DNA of 64,000 bases from Stomorhina lunata (Eukaryota; Arthropoda; Insecta; Diptera; Rhiniidae). The notes beneath the pieces are model-generated. The model saw only the letters and a program-made list of their open reading frames with translations. It ran no database searches and was not told where the DNA came from. Shown here piece after piece: positions 13,276-23,730 of the stretch (position 1 is the stretch's first letter; every line of letters begins with the position of its first letter). The DNA lies in NCBI GenBank assembly GCA_933228675.1, contig OW121741.1, positions 35,989,952 through 36,053,951 on the forward strand. The letters run 5' to 3'. Both the position numbers and the translations under genes were made by a program.

Positions 13276-13577
13276 GACATCGACATAGTAAAACGCATTA
13301 AGCAACAGCGTCTGCATTGGCTAGGACATGTTGTGCGAATGGATGAAAATACTCCGGCAAGAAAAGTCTTCGATAATGATCCAGAGGGAACGCGTAGAAG
13401 AGAGCGTCCAAAACTTCGATGGAAAGATCAAGTAGAAGAAAATCTTTTGAAACTTGGTATACGAAATTGGAGAATATGCGCACAAGATAGAGGTGCTTGG
13501 AATTCTAAAATATGCTCGGCCTTTGACCTAAACAGGTTGTAATTACAGGCCATTTAAGTAAGTAAGTAAGTAAGTAT
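13276..13577 (+). mobile_element. 5'-truncated LINE tail inserted into the older LINE
   Basis: About 302 bp. It encodes the C-terminal part of a LINE polyprotein, with key segments RLHWLGHVVRMDENTPARK, RRRERPKLRWKDQVEENL and LGIRNWRICAQDRGAWNS, a stop at 13540-13542, a short 3' UTR and an (AAGT)n tail. It is flanked by the direct repeat CTGCCGTC at 13268-13275 and 13578-13585, which I read as an 8-bp target-site duplication. The open frame starting at 13222 is a chimera: its first 18 codons, including FADD, belong to the older copy. Severe 5' truncation, microsatellite tail and a target duplication together are the hallmark of target-primed reverse transcription. Confidence 0.88.
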
Positions 13578-14017
13578 CTGCCGTCTTGTCAAATATCAAG
13601 AAGGAATCTAATAAAACGGCTCTAGTTGCCAATGAATCAAAGACAAATCTGCTGCAGACAGTCCACATGAATTGGACCACATGTAAACGCTGACAACTAT
13701 AGCCTTAAGGTTGTAAAATAATTTGTTCAACTTAGCACCGCCGTTTACAAAAATAACGACATAAGTTTCGAAATCAAATGAAGAATCAAACTTGCCAACA
13801 GATGCTATTTTGACCTAAGCAGATAGCTAAGAATTAAAGTCCTTTCTCAAAGAACTAAAATTACCCTCTATTATATGGCGCAAGTACCCATGATTCACAT
13901 GGGTACTTGCACAGGCAGATTAAGCTTTTCTTGGAATTTTTGAGAGGAAGATTCTACGAAAAATCTTTGACCCTGCAGTAACATCGACATCGAATGAACT
14001 ATGAGCTACATGAGTTA
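13578..14017 (+). pseudogene. Older LINE copy, continuation after the nested insertion
   Basis: Translation continues where the RT left off: NIKKESNKTALVANESKTN, then decayed connection-region sequence (near 13700-13880, including LLYGA), then a segment like FLRGRFYEKSL. This is the usual order between the catalytic box and the C-terminal domain in this LINE type. The copy is cut again at 14018 by a rosa-type transposon and resumes at 15282. A 13-bp perfect hairpin (13880-13910) lies inside it. Confidence 0.7.
13880..13910. repeat. 13-bp perfect hairpin within the LINE relic
   Basis: GCAAGTACCCATG is followed by the loop ATTCA and the exact reverse complement of the arm. The surrounding protein-like reading (LLYGA and later residues) is disrupted at this point. 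Confidence 0.9.
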
Positions 14018-14019
14018 TA

Positions 14020-15279
14020 TCGGGTATTTTTTATTGAGGTATAGAACTTTAAGTTGGCATCACTTTTTTAACTGGCGGCCATTTTGTCAGCTGTCAAGTG
14101 ATTAATATTTAGTTTGGTTTGCCATTTCATCATGAACAGGTTGACAAAAGAACAACGCTTGCAAATCGTGCAAATTTATTTCGAAAATAATGGTTCAGTT
14201 CGCGAAGTTTACCGCAAGCTCCGTCCATTTTATGGTCGACATAATCGTCCATCGGAGCAATTAATTCGGTTAACCATGGATCGTTTTCGCACTACGTTTA
14301 CTCTATGTGATAATACGCATCCGCAGCGATGTCGAACAGTGCGCACCGAAGAAACAATTGCCGCTGTAGAGCAAAGTGTTGAAGAGGACCCGAATGAATC
14401 GATTCGCCACCGTGCACAGCAATTGGAGCTTTGTCCATCAACTTTATGGAAGATTTTGCGCAAAGATCTTGGCTTGCGACCTTACAAGATCCAGCTTGTG
14501 CAAGAATTAAAGCCGCGAGACCATGCAATGCGTCGTGATTTTGGTGTATGGGCCGAAAATGAGATTGATCTCGATGCTGATTTTCATCGCAAAATTTTGT
14601 TCAGTGATGAGGCTCATTTTTGGTTGAATGGCTACGTCAACAAGCAAAATTGCCACATTTGAGACCCTTGAGACGCCATTACATCCACAAAAACTGACTG
14701 TTTGGTGTGCTCTATGGGCTGGTGGAGTCATTGGGCCATACTTCTTCCGAAATAATGCTGGAGAGTCAGTTAAAAGGAGACCGGTATAGAGCCATGATAA
14801 CCGACTATTTTGTTCCCCAATTGGATGGCATGAATATGGATGAGTTATGGTTCCAACAAGACGGCGCTACATGCCACACAGCGCACGTCACAATTGATTT
14901 ATTGAAGGAAACATAATTTCCCATTCCATTCAATTGGCCACCAAGATTGTGCGATTTGACACCACTGGATTATTTTCTTTGGGGATATGTGAAGTCGCTC
15001 GTCTACGCCAACAAACCAGAAACGTTAGGGGACTTGGAACCCAACATTCGTGGCGTTATTGCCAACATACGGCCCCATATGCTCGAAAAAGTAGTTGAAA
15101 ATTGGACCTGTAGAATTGGCTTTATTCGAGCCAGCCGCGGCGGCCACATGCCCGAAATCATATTTAAACATTAATGGCATAAAATTATCCTTCCAATAAA
15201 GCCAAATTGATGGACATTAAAACGATTTTCTTGTGTTTTATTTCAATTCGAAGTTCTATACCTCTAAAAAAACACCCAT
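14020..15279 (+). mobile_element. rosa-type (DD41D) Tc1/mariner-superfamily element, copy 1, defective
   Basis: About 1260 bp, flanked by TA at 14018-14019 and 15280-15281. The termini are imperfect inverted repeats: left TCGGGTATTTTTTATTGAGG, right end the inverse of a GGGTG(T)n-AGAGGTATAGAACTT sequence. The transposase starts near 14132 (MNRLTKEQRLQIVQ), with a helix-turn-helix DNA-binding half and then FSDEAHF (first catalytic D, near 14606), FQQDGATCHTA (second D) and LTPLDYFLWGY (third D). Compared with copy 2 it lacks about 20 bp after codon NCHI (near 14657), giving an immediate stop, 5 bp near 14770, and a further segment near 14911. It cannot encode an active transposase. It sits inside the older LINE. 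Confidence 0.9.
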
Positions 15280-15281
15280 TA

Positions 15282-15465
15282 CGCTGACATCGATATAGTA
15301 AAACGCATCAATAGATTAAAGTATTCTAGCAAGAAAAGTATTTGAAAACGATCCCAACGATCCTTTTGGCCTACGAAATTGAATAATATGAGCACAAGAT
15401 CGAAGCTCATGGAATTTTTTTTGACCTTAACAGGTTGTAAAATAAGTAATTTAAGTAACTCAACC
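15282..15465 (+). pseudogene. 3' end of the older LINE, after the rosa insertion
   Basis: The sequence starts with a match to the nested tail (GACATCGATATAGTAAAACGC) and continues through ARKVF-like codons, a CTACGAAATTG segment, and TTTGACCTTAACAGGTTGTAA with a decayed TAAG tail. It contains internal deletions. It completes the LINE begun at 12430 and so dates rosa copy 1 as the later arrival. Confidence 0.75.
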
Positions 15466-15778
15466 TTTAGAAAAATGGAACACGAAGGCTAATATACATA
15501 TGGAAGACTAGTATCTATCCAATCAGAGATTCCGGTTAATTTTTCCCCGTGTACTAAAATAATTACTGTTTACATTTTGCAATTAATTCTTAAAATAATT
15601 ATGTACTTTCCATACTTTTCTTTATTACACAAAAGCTTCTAATAACAATTAATTTCGTGCCTAACAAAATCCTAAGAATAAAGGTTAATTATGGTATTTT
15701 AATAATAAAATTAGATTGAAAGGTATAAAAACGTTAATGATCATGTTTGTTGTCAGTGTTTGTTCGGGCAATGTAGGG
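15466..15778. other. AT-rich stretch with no recognised feature
   Basis: Nothing identifiable on either strand. Confidence 0.45.
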
Positions 15779-16335
15779 GATGTTGGATACCAAGCAACTG
15801 TTCTATTGGTCTACACTTGGTATGACCAGACTTATCCTGGTTATCCTTCATCACAACTGTAAGCACTTAACTCCGTAACGTAGCTCCCCGGGTGATACTA
15901 CGACCCGGCGAACTACATTAACACCCGTTAATGTAGTGAGTTAACATGTGCCGCGTTTTTTCCCATTAGAACTATAAAAATATGGATTAGGACGTCGGGC
16001 TTGTAAGACACTCCTGAAAAAAACAATTACTATGAAAAAGCTAAAATTAGAATAAAAACGGCCGCCTAATACTAGAAAAGGACTTCCGAAACTTCGTTGG
16101 AAGGACCAAGTAGAGGAAAATCTTTCAAAGCTTAGCCTACGAAAAAACGGCCCCCTAATGCTAGAAAAGGACTTCCGAAACTTCGTTGGAAGGACCAAGT
16201 AGAGGAAAATCTTTCAAAGCTTAGCCTACGAAATTGGAGAATATGCGAGAATATAAGATCAAAATGCACGCAATTCTAAAATATTCTCCGCCTTTGACCT
16301 TAACAGGTTGTAAATATAGGTCATTTAAGTAAGTA
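15779..16335 (+). mobile_element. Composite retroelement: unknown head plus LINE-family tail
   Basis: The head at 15779-16028 has a clear second copy at 59663-59885 (shared GATGTTGGATA, CATGTGCCGCG and GGATTAGGACGTC-type segments). It is joined to the C-terminal and 3' part of the same LINE family as 13276-13577, ending TTTGACCTTAACAGGTTGTAA and a TAAG tail. The tail holds an 89-bp tandem duplication (16061-16149 and 16150-16238) over the PKLRWKDQVEENL-type coding stretch. A short head fused to a LINE 3' end is SINE-like organisation, but I see no clear RNA polymerase III promoter in this head. It could instead be a 5'-UTR-containing deletion derivative of the LINE. Confidence 0.6.
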
Positions 16336-16397
16336 ACTATGAATATGTAGACATGCCTCTAGCCACTTGCAAGCTCTTCTGAGGAAAAGAGCACGTA

Positions 16398-16600
16398 CAG
16401 TAGACTCCCGCAAATTGGAACTTCAAAACTTTTTATCAGTGTTTGCAAAACATTGAGAACCTTCAAAGTGACGCCAGAAACGTAGTTGCATTATTCGTTT
16501 CAGCAAATATGGCAGCAGTTTTACAACCAATGGATCAAAACCCTATTTAAATAACAAAGCTCTATTAAATGATATCAAAACCCTGCTTATCAACTTACAA
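16398..16600 (+). mobile_element. Tigger/pogo-like deletion derivative
   Basis: A pogo/Tigger-type terminus, CAGTAGACTCCCGC, begins at 16398 and follows TA at 16396-16397. It leads within about 60 bp to coding remnants that read NVVALFVSANMAAVLQPMDQNPI (about 16473-16548). In pogo-group transposases the D of the (I/L)QPxDQ box is the third catalytic Asp. A stop replaces the next codon (TAA at about 16549). The N-terminal DNA-binding and first catalytic parts are missing, so this is an internally deleted copy. The downstream terminus is not clear. Confidence 0.62.
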
Positions 16601-17594
16601 GGGCAGTGAGAAGGGCAGAATATTAGCAAATAAATCAAAAAGTCAAACGCGGAGCATGGAAGGGCAAGCGGAGATGTCCGGGCAATATGGTATCTTGTGG
16701 GGTTTTCACGATAGACTACACGACATCGATTAAGACGTATATCTATTTTCTCACGAATTCTTAAGCAATCTGGTTTTCAGATTAACATCAAACTAAGTCA
16801 ATGCGAATTAATTCACAAAATTTGTTTTTACTGGTCAATCAATAGATAAGGTTGAAACTTTCTGTTAACTTGGAAATATTATTTCAAAAATCGAAGGCAC
16901 CACCTTCTGGATATCTTATAACATCTCGACCATCACTAAATATACTAAGAAACTTTCTGAACCCGTGCAATTTAAAACCGAGACCTATGTTTGATTGTTT
17001 AAGAACCGATACAAACAAGTATACGCACAGAAAATATAGTTGCTTAGGTCAAACATTGAGAAGGGCAGCTGCTGAATATAATTCTTAAGGCTTCCGAAAT
17101 TCTGGAAGACCTGCAAACACGTATCATAAAACAAGATGAAAGTAATGACTAACGATAAAATTCTATGGAAAACATTTGTTGAGAAGCCATGTTCCACCAG
17201 GATTTAAAGGAATAAATCTATAATATATATGTCCAAATTAACCATCCAATAACTTTCAACTTTATTATCAAACTTTTTTAAGTAAATTTAAAAATTTAGT
17301 GTTGCCTAAAAAACAAAGCGGTTCTAATATGCGAGCATCTACTGTAATTCAGCAAATTATAGTTGGGCGAATACCCGAGAATGTATCTATTCCAGACAAC
17401 TCTAGCTCCATTTACATAGGAACCTCGCAGAATACTGTCACTATTAGAACCCGATGTATACTTACTTATGACCGTTATGACTTATGACCGCCATGACACT
17501 ATCAGATTGTAAGGCACGCGGTTAGGAGGAAGGTGATGACAAATTACTTTTTTAGCTAAGGTGACGAGAAGGGGAGTGTATGAATTATTCGCTA
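16601..17594. other. Unassigned, low-complexity AT-rich sequence
   Basis: Short open frames are present on both strands (for example 16852-17088) without recognisable motifs. No terminal or tandem repeats are apparent. Confidence 0.45.
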
Positions 17595-17765
17595 ACATTG
17601 ATTGGCGAGGACATGAAAGAAAATTAAAAATGATCCCGAAGGAGGTCGTCCGAAACTTCGATGGCAACACCAAGTAATATCCAAGTATGGCCTACAAATT
17701 TGGAAGCATGGAATTCTAAAATATGCTCGGGCTTTGACCTAAACCGGTTCATTAGGCCAATAAAA
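17595..17765 (+). pseudogene. Decayed 3' fragment of the (TAAG)n-tailed LINE family
   Basis: Matches to the C-terminal coding stretch (GGTCGTCCGAAACTTCGATGG, GGCCTACAAATTTGGA, TGGAATTCTAAAATATGCTC) and to the terminal TTTGACCTAAACCGGTT motif are present in order. It contains deletions and has lost its tail. Confidence 0.7.
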
Positions 17766-17973
17766 ATAAAAACGTAAAAATGATCAGCAGTTAACAGTGT
17801 TACCTTTGTGCTAAATTGTCAGTTTTACTACAATTTTACACGTTTTAGAGATGCAACGGCTACACTGTTATCGAATGCCACTTAAAAACGTTGAGAGTTT
17901 CTAATTTATACAGATCGCAACGTTCCGTCATTTCGGTAAGCATTTTCATTGCTCTCGTATAAGCAAAACAATT

Positions 17974-18756
17974 AAGAAAGTGCTATAGTCGGTCAAGCCC
18001 GACCATACGATACCCTTCACCACTAAGGTCAAAGGTCTTTATTTTTCGTGTATAAAGACAAATATTTGCTAAATTTGGCCATCATACAAACATTTTCTCA
18101 AAACTTTATACATTTAAGCTGTTTCCGTCATTTGGACTTATATGAGAGCTAGGGTCAAATGTAGACCGATTTTCTCGAAATTTGGCAAGTTGATTACAGT
18201 TTTTACAAGAATTATGCATGCAAAAAATAAATTCAAAATTGTCATTATCTTCAGATTTACGAGCGTTTTTAAAGAAGAATTTGTATGGGAGCTATGGTCA
18301 TATGTGGACCGATTTCAACGAAATTTGGTATAGTGATTTTAATTAACATAAGCATTATTTGTTTTAAATTTCATGAAAAAATATTGATATTTGTGGCCAA
18401 TATATCAATTCCGGGAAGTGGGACCTATGGGAGTACCATAAGTAATGAACCGATTTTGAGGAATTATCAAAATTTTGGTCCTATTATCAAAAAAAAATTT
18501 GGTCCTATTATCAAAAAAATTATCTGAGCTAAATTTCATCCAATTATCTTTAGAATTGCGACCTGCAGTTTGATTACAAGGCTTAAATGGGGTCCAGCCA
18601 GCCAGACGGACGGACATCGCTAAATCGACTCAGAAAGTGATTCTTAGCCTATTGGTATACTAAAAGGTGGGTCTAAGACAAATGTTTCTATGCGTTACAT
18701 ACGTCAGCACAAACTTATAATACCCTTTCCACCTATGGTGGTGAAGGGTATAAAAA
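17974..18756 (-). mobile_element. INE-1/DINE-1-like (Helitron-derived) element, near full length
   Basis: On the minus strand it starts TTTTTATACCCTTCACCACC (18756 leftwards). It carries the block GAGTCGATTTAGCGATGTCC followed by CGTCCGTCTGGC, then two modules built on a GGTCNACATTTGACC-type sequence. It ends with a GGTCGGGCTTGACC hairpin and a CTATAGCACTTTCT terminus. This layout (TATACCC start, GTCGAT..CATGTCCGTC block, terminal hairpin) resembles Drosophila INE-1/DINE-1 elements from memory. A second near-full copy lies in the opposite orientation at 37220-37906. It is non-coding; open frames inside it are chance. Confidence 0.68.
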
Positions 18757-20035
18757 ACAGCTGAAACTTTTAAATCCACGTTAGGAGACGTTTGGCTAAT
18801 TCTACCTTAATTTATGTAAATGTGTATTGAAATTTTTGGACGATATTTTGAAAAGCAATAAAATCATTTTCAATGAAATATATTTATTTTTTTCTCTGGT
18901 CTCGAAACATAATAGGCACCTACGTAATACATAGTCTTATATATACAAACATACCATTATTAGTTTAATCCATAAGTGCTAGTAATCCAGATTAATCCAA
19001 TTCCTTTGTAAAGATATTTTTAAAATACTAATATAAATTTCGAGATAAAAAGTTATAAAATTTTTTTCCATAAATTCATACATTTTCTTCATATGACTTT
19101 AACAATATTGAAATCTGAGTTTCCAAAATTTCACTAAATCACAAATACTTTCGTTTAATATAAATCTTGGACTATACGTAAAGGGTACTGGTCGGTCATT
19201 CTTTTATGATTTTTTAATTAATAAAAAAAGTTTTGAAATCCAATTCTGGTAATGCAGAGAAATATCAATTTGAAAACTCATATAAAAGGCAGATGATCCT
19301 TTTATATAAGTTTTGCATTGAAAAATTTTTAATTAGTAAATTTTTTTAACTCGAAATGTTAAAATCTGCAAAATTGCGCAGAAATACAAATTTCTTAGGA
19401 GATATAGACTTTTAAATTTGTTTATTTGCTTGATAATCCGAAAAGTTGTAAAGGATACTTGGAGCGACAGATATTAATGATAACTTTTTTAAATGTTATA
19501 GAAAAGAAAACGTTAAAGAAATCGAACCAAATCGAAATTACTTAATTCAAAATAAATGTTTTCATAACTTAAGTTCGCCAGATAGTCCAAGATTTTTATA
19601 GGTCTATTTAGTAGCTTGGAAATTAATCTTAGTTGAAACAATAAATTTCATTAATAACAAAAGTAATATTTATTTTTCTAATTTGTTTACATTTTTCCCT
19701 TTTTTTCTAAATTGACTATTTAATTTTTTTTAATTTTAAAGCACTTTTCGGTTAAACTTTTTTTTATTTTAAATATTTTATATAAATATTTTAAATTCAC
19801 TAAAACTTAAAATTTTCACATTTTGTTTATTTTTTATTTCCTCGACACGTAATTTCCAATATTCCACAATTTTTTGTCTTAACGTAAAACCGCCGTAAAA
19901 ATGGCAACCACTTGCCAACTTAATCAATCGTCTTCTAAACTTGTCATCTTCAATACGTAGCCAACATCCTCCAAGTTTGATGTGCTTCCAACAACCTAAA
20001 ACACAACAACTATGGGTTGCAGTTGCAAAGCATGC
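18757..20035. other. Very AT-rich stretch with no recognised feature
   Basis: Composition is dominated by A and T runs. I see no coding similarity or structured repeat. Confidence 0.5.
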
Positions 20036-20235
20036 TTCAAACTTCTTGACTGAAACATTGACTAAAGTATTTGTTGACTAATAATGAATTTCCACAAGAG
20101 CAAGGCCATTCTTTGGTGGAGAGTTTTTTGTGTGTGTGTTTTAATAAACCAAAAGGTTTTGTAAACAGATTGTGTTTTGAGCCATGTTGAAGTAGTCAGT
20201 CACGACCACGTATTACCCTATACTTGGAGTTGTTA
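20036..20235 (+). repeat. Dispersed repeat X (copy 1)
   Basis: This matches 56625-56850 in the same orientation, with shared segments such as TGACT(A)AAGTATTTGTTG, AATGAAT-TCCACAA, CAAGGCCAT and TAACCTATAC. Its nature is unknown; divergence is considerable. Confidence 0.6.
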
Positions 20236-20539
20236 CATATAATGTTATGGACAATACAATTTCCTAATGTTTAATATTTTGGGCAAATGAAATGAAACAA
20301 TCCGGTATGTGATGGAAATCGATCGTTTTAAAATCGATAATTTTCAGATACATTTTGAGATATTTTCCTCTTTTCAAAAAAAGTTCAAACCAATTGAAAG
20401 ATAAGATATCAGTCAAAAGCATTAAGGCCCAACGGGGGAAATAACCAAAAATTATCTCAAAAATATATAAGAAATCAATCGAATTGAGAACGATCGATTT
20501 CTAACACATACCGGAATATTTAAGAATAACTTATCAAAA

Positions 20540-20955
20540 ATAAGATTAGGTGTAGATTTCCAAGGTCCCAACTCTGGAAAAGATATCCACAGAGAAAGAT
20601 TGCTTGAAAACGGTTGAGGAAGGCAGTAGTCAATATTTTCGGGGAGTTTTGTGAGCTTATTCAGAATAGTAGAGTGGCCTAAAGATAAAGTAGACCATTC
20701 ACAGATAGTTCTTGACCTAATTGCTGAATTGGGCCATTAGCTCAACCGAGACCCAGTTGAGCATAACGAAGAGTGCCTTTGAAGGTGTAGTCCTTGAAGC
20801 ACCCGTAATCATGAGGGCAGCAGATCTGAGAATCTTGACAAAAGATCCTCGCTGATTAGCCTTATTAAGGCAGGCCACCAGACAAGAGCGCCATATATGA
20901 GTATAGGTTTAGCAACCATTTTTAAACCGCAAGAGATAGCATATGCATTAGGGTG
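20540..20955 (-). pseudogene. R1/Jockey-like LINE fragment (RT C-terminus to RNase H)
   Basis: Minus-strand translation from about 20950 gives PNAYAISCGLKMVAKPIL and then IYGALVWWPAL. After a frameshift near 20880 it reads VKILRSAALMITGASRTTPSKAL, FVMLNWVSVELMAQ and a stop. YGxLVWWPAL and QR.A.LMITGA.RTTP are characteristic of the thumb and connection segment after the RT in R1- and Jockey-type elements. Further on (about 20600-20540) a FSRVGTLEIYT-like string suggests the start of RNase H. Both ends of the element are gone. Confidence 0.75.
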
Positions 20956-21119
20956 ACAATTTTTTGTATGAAAGAATTTTATAAGTTTTTCAACGGAATA
21001 TTGTAATAATGGGTCTAAAAGTTTAGTTCTGAAAATTCGGATAACGTTCTATGAGAGCGCATCGGAACCAAAGTTTTAGAGCCCATTTGTATAGTGAAAA
21101 ATGGTAGTTTGTTATTAAT

Positions 21120-21437
21120 TAACAAATAAGCAATTTGAATAGACGAGGTTATACGGGAGCTATGGTCAAATGTTAACCGATTTTGGCCAATTTCAATACC
21201 AAAATTTTCTCAGAAATAAAGAATGTTTTTATTAAGTTTCAGTGAGCTAACTGCTTTCGTTCAGGCGTTATCGTTATTTCAACAGACAGACAGGCAGACG
21301 AACATCGCTCAATCGTCTTAGAATTTCATAAGGATTCAGAATATATATCGCTTTTGGTTTTTGAGCCAATATTAAGGTAATTATAAACGGAATGACAATC
21401 AATATACCCCCATTCTTTTTGATGGTGGGTATAAAAA
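21120..21437 (-). mobile_element. INE-1/DINE-1-like element, second subfamily (intact reference copy)
   Basis: On the minus strand it starts TTTTTATACCCACCATC, carries a GGGGGTATATTGATTGTCATT region, TATATATTCTGAATCC, the GATTGAGCGATGTTCGTCTG block, and one GGTTAACATTTGACC module. It is valuable because it preserves the uninterrupted sequence (CGTCTTAGAATTTC at about 21317) into which a 2.2-kb element inserted in the homologous copy at 42310-44825. Confidence 0.7.
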
Positions 21438-21875
21438 TTACACGACCGGGAAAAAATCTGAGAAAATAGCGTACGTAATATGTGAACAGCCCCCTAATCT
21501 CATCACTAGAGATGATTTTTTGAGTTATATATTTTCAAAAATCCAATTCATAAACGTTTTACATAAACAATGGTCAAATACTATCACCAACTTTTAAGAT
21601 CCTAATGCATGGAACAGACGCTATGACAATTGGATAAACTTGTAAAGCTGATTGCAACGTTTGTATGGTCGTTGTGTAAAGGGTTGGTTGGGTTTTAAAA
21701 AACCCTTTCCAAAAAGTTTAGATTTCTATGAAATTATGTCTGTGACAATAAATGATAATGGCTTAAGTTGATATAAGTGCTTTTTCATTTTATTACATAT
21801 AATTATTCTCTAGATTAAGATCTATCATTAAATGTCATTATTACAAATAACACTGATCTGCAGCCAAATCCTCCG
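21438..21875. other. Unassigned sequence
   Basis: No gene or repeat was identified, apart from a GTAATATGTGAACAG segment near 21478 whose reverse complement recurs near 61003, probably ends of one transposon family. Confidence 0.4.
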
Positions 21876-22911
21876 TTTAATAAAACTATGTGGACTACAT
21901 GGATTTTGATGCGCTAAACTCAGATCCGTTGTCGGTTTTTTTCCATCAGATCTGGATTTTTTTTTATGGTAGTGGCAAATTGTTCCCCTTGAATTAGTCA
22001 GGTACGGAGACCTATTTCGTCCTAACTCGAGAACGACTCATCCGATTTTCAAAATTAAAACACTTGAAGATGCATAACAAAATTGCATTTATTTTAGTCT
22101 AATATAATTTTTCTGTGCCCCTTATCGTTTTGGAGTTATTTATAAATTAATGGAGAAAAAAATTTTTTTTCGTGCGAAATTCGTAATTTTTTTCAGGTTA
22201 AAAATGTAATTAAAAAAAAGATAAAGTAAAATTTTAACATTTTAAACATTTTTCTAAGAGCTACATATCTTAAGAATAAAATAAACTATAAACCATAAAA
22301 ATCGGTGTGAATTTTATTTCAATTAAAGAATCCGAATCCAAAAAATGCATATTACAAAATGCCAAGGATTTGTAATAAATCTCCAAATTTATTTTGTTAT
22401 TTATATGCTAATATAACTTTAAGTTCTCAACGACAAATTGGCAAATTTGTAATAAAATTCACATTTTTTACCCGATTTATTTATTTTATGGTTTATAGCT
22501 TATATTATTCTTAAGATATGTAGCTCTTAGAAAAATGTTTAAAATGTTAAAATTTTACTTTATCTTTTTTAACTATATTTTTAACCTGAAAAAAAATACG
22601 AATTTCGCACGAAAATAAAATTTGTTCTCCATTAATTTCTAAATAACTCCAAAACGATAAGAGATACAGAAAAATTGTATTAGACTAAAATAAATGCTAT
22701 TTTGTTATGCATCTTCAAGTGCTTTAATTAATTTAATTAAAATCGGATGAGTCGTTCTCGAGTTAGGACGAAATAGATCTCCGTACCTGACTAATTTAAG
22801 GGGATAAATTTGCCACGCCCATAAAAAAATCCAGATCTGATGGAAAAAAAACCGACAACGGATTTGAGTTTAGCGCATAAAGATCCATATAGTCCGCATA
22901 GTTTTATTAAA
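21876..22911. mobile_element. Foldback-type palindrome 1, about 1 kb
   Basis: Left arm (about 21876-22325) and right arm (about 22455-22911) are inverted copies along their full length, with matched outer ends TTTAATAAAACTATG and CATAGTTTTATTAAA and a centre near 22394. Scattered mismatches and small indels separate the arms. TTAA lies at both outer ends (21877-21880 and 22907-22910), but it falls within the palindrome, so it cannot be proved to be a target duplication. No open frame is present. This is best read as a non-autonomous element with very long terminal inverted repeats. Confidence 0.85.
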
Positions 22912-23701
22912 AGGAAAGACAAAAAATGAATTTTTGCAGAGCAGTGTAATTATTAACTTTCCTATACAAAACCCTTATATCTTTAAGACAAAACACTTAA
23001 TATCTCAAAACACGAAATTTTGACTTAATACATTATAATTTATTGCCACAGATATATTGATTGTACTAAAGCACAAATCGATTACAATTAAGGTTGTTCA
23101 AACAGTCGCAGAGTGTTTGGCCAGCATAATATTAAATTTACTAAATTTTATGTCCATTTCATCAAACAATTTAACTAATAAAAGTTTTTTCATAAAAACG
23201 CTAGTGATCGAAGATAGACTATTTTCTTTATCACGCCAATTGTAGCTTTAATCGTTATAAGTTATTTTTTAATACTACATAAGCTTTTTTCCCATCACAT
23301 TTTCCTGTAGAAATTCATTAATCAATGATGTAGAATTCCGATTAAAAATTTATTTTACGGTTTATCTACTTTTTCTTATTTTTATAAAAAAGTGTTAATA
23401 AGAGCCTTATATGTATTTAAGTGCATAATTTCATTGATCACAATTCTCACAAGTTATTTGTTCTGATTTGCTAAAAATGTTTGTCTAACATGAATGACAT
23501 TGATGCTATCGATCATGGTATTTCCTATAAAAGGATATCAATTATAATTCGATTAAAATGGTTTAAAAACGTTTAATACTCGTGGAAATCTTAGATGAGA
23601 ACCCGTGGGACATGTTGTTGTTTACAATTATATTGACGTTTTTAGAATGATCGTAAGTTGATGGTAATAAAAGAAACTAGTTCTTTTAATTTCTATTTAG
23701 C
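22912..23701. other. AT-rich spacer before satellite array 2
   Basis: Nothing recognised. A 62-codon open frame at 23057-23245 has no identifiable motif. Confidence 0.45.
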
Positions 23702-23730
23702 TTTGATCTTTAGTTCAGTTGATCAAATCT

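Noticed and set aside
14114..15174. Assignment of rosa copies to classical mariner (DD34D) or Tc1 (DD34E)
   Set aside because: Counting from the QQDG Asp to the PLDY Asp in copy 2 gives 41 intervening residues, so DD41D fits and the others do not.
17974..18756. Open frames of 63, 80 and 70 codons in the INE-1-like copy
   Set aside because: The same DNA is a dispersed non-coding element whose other copies do not keep these frames.
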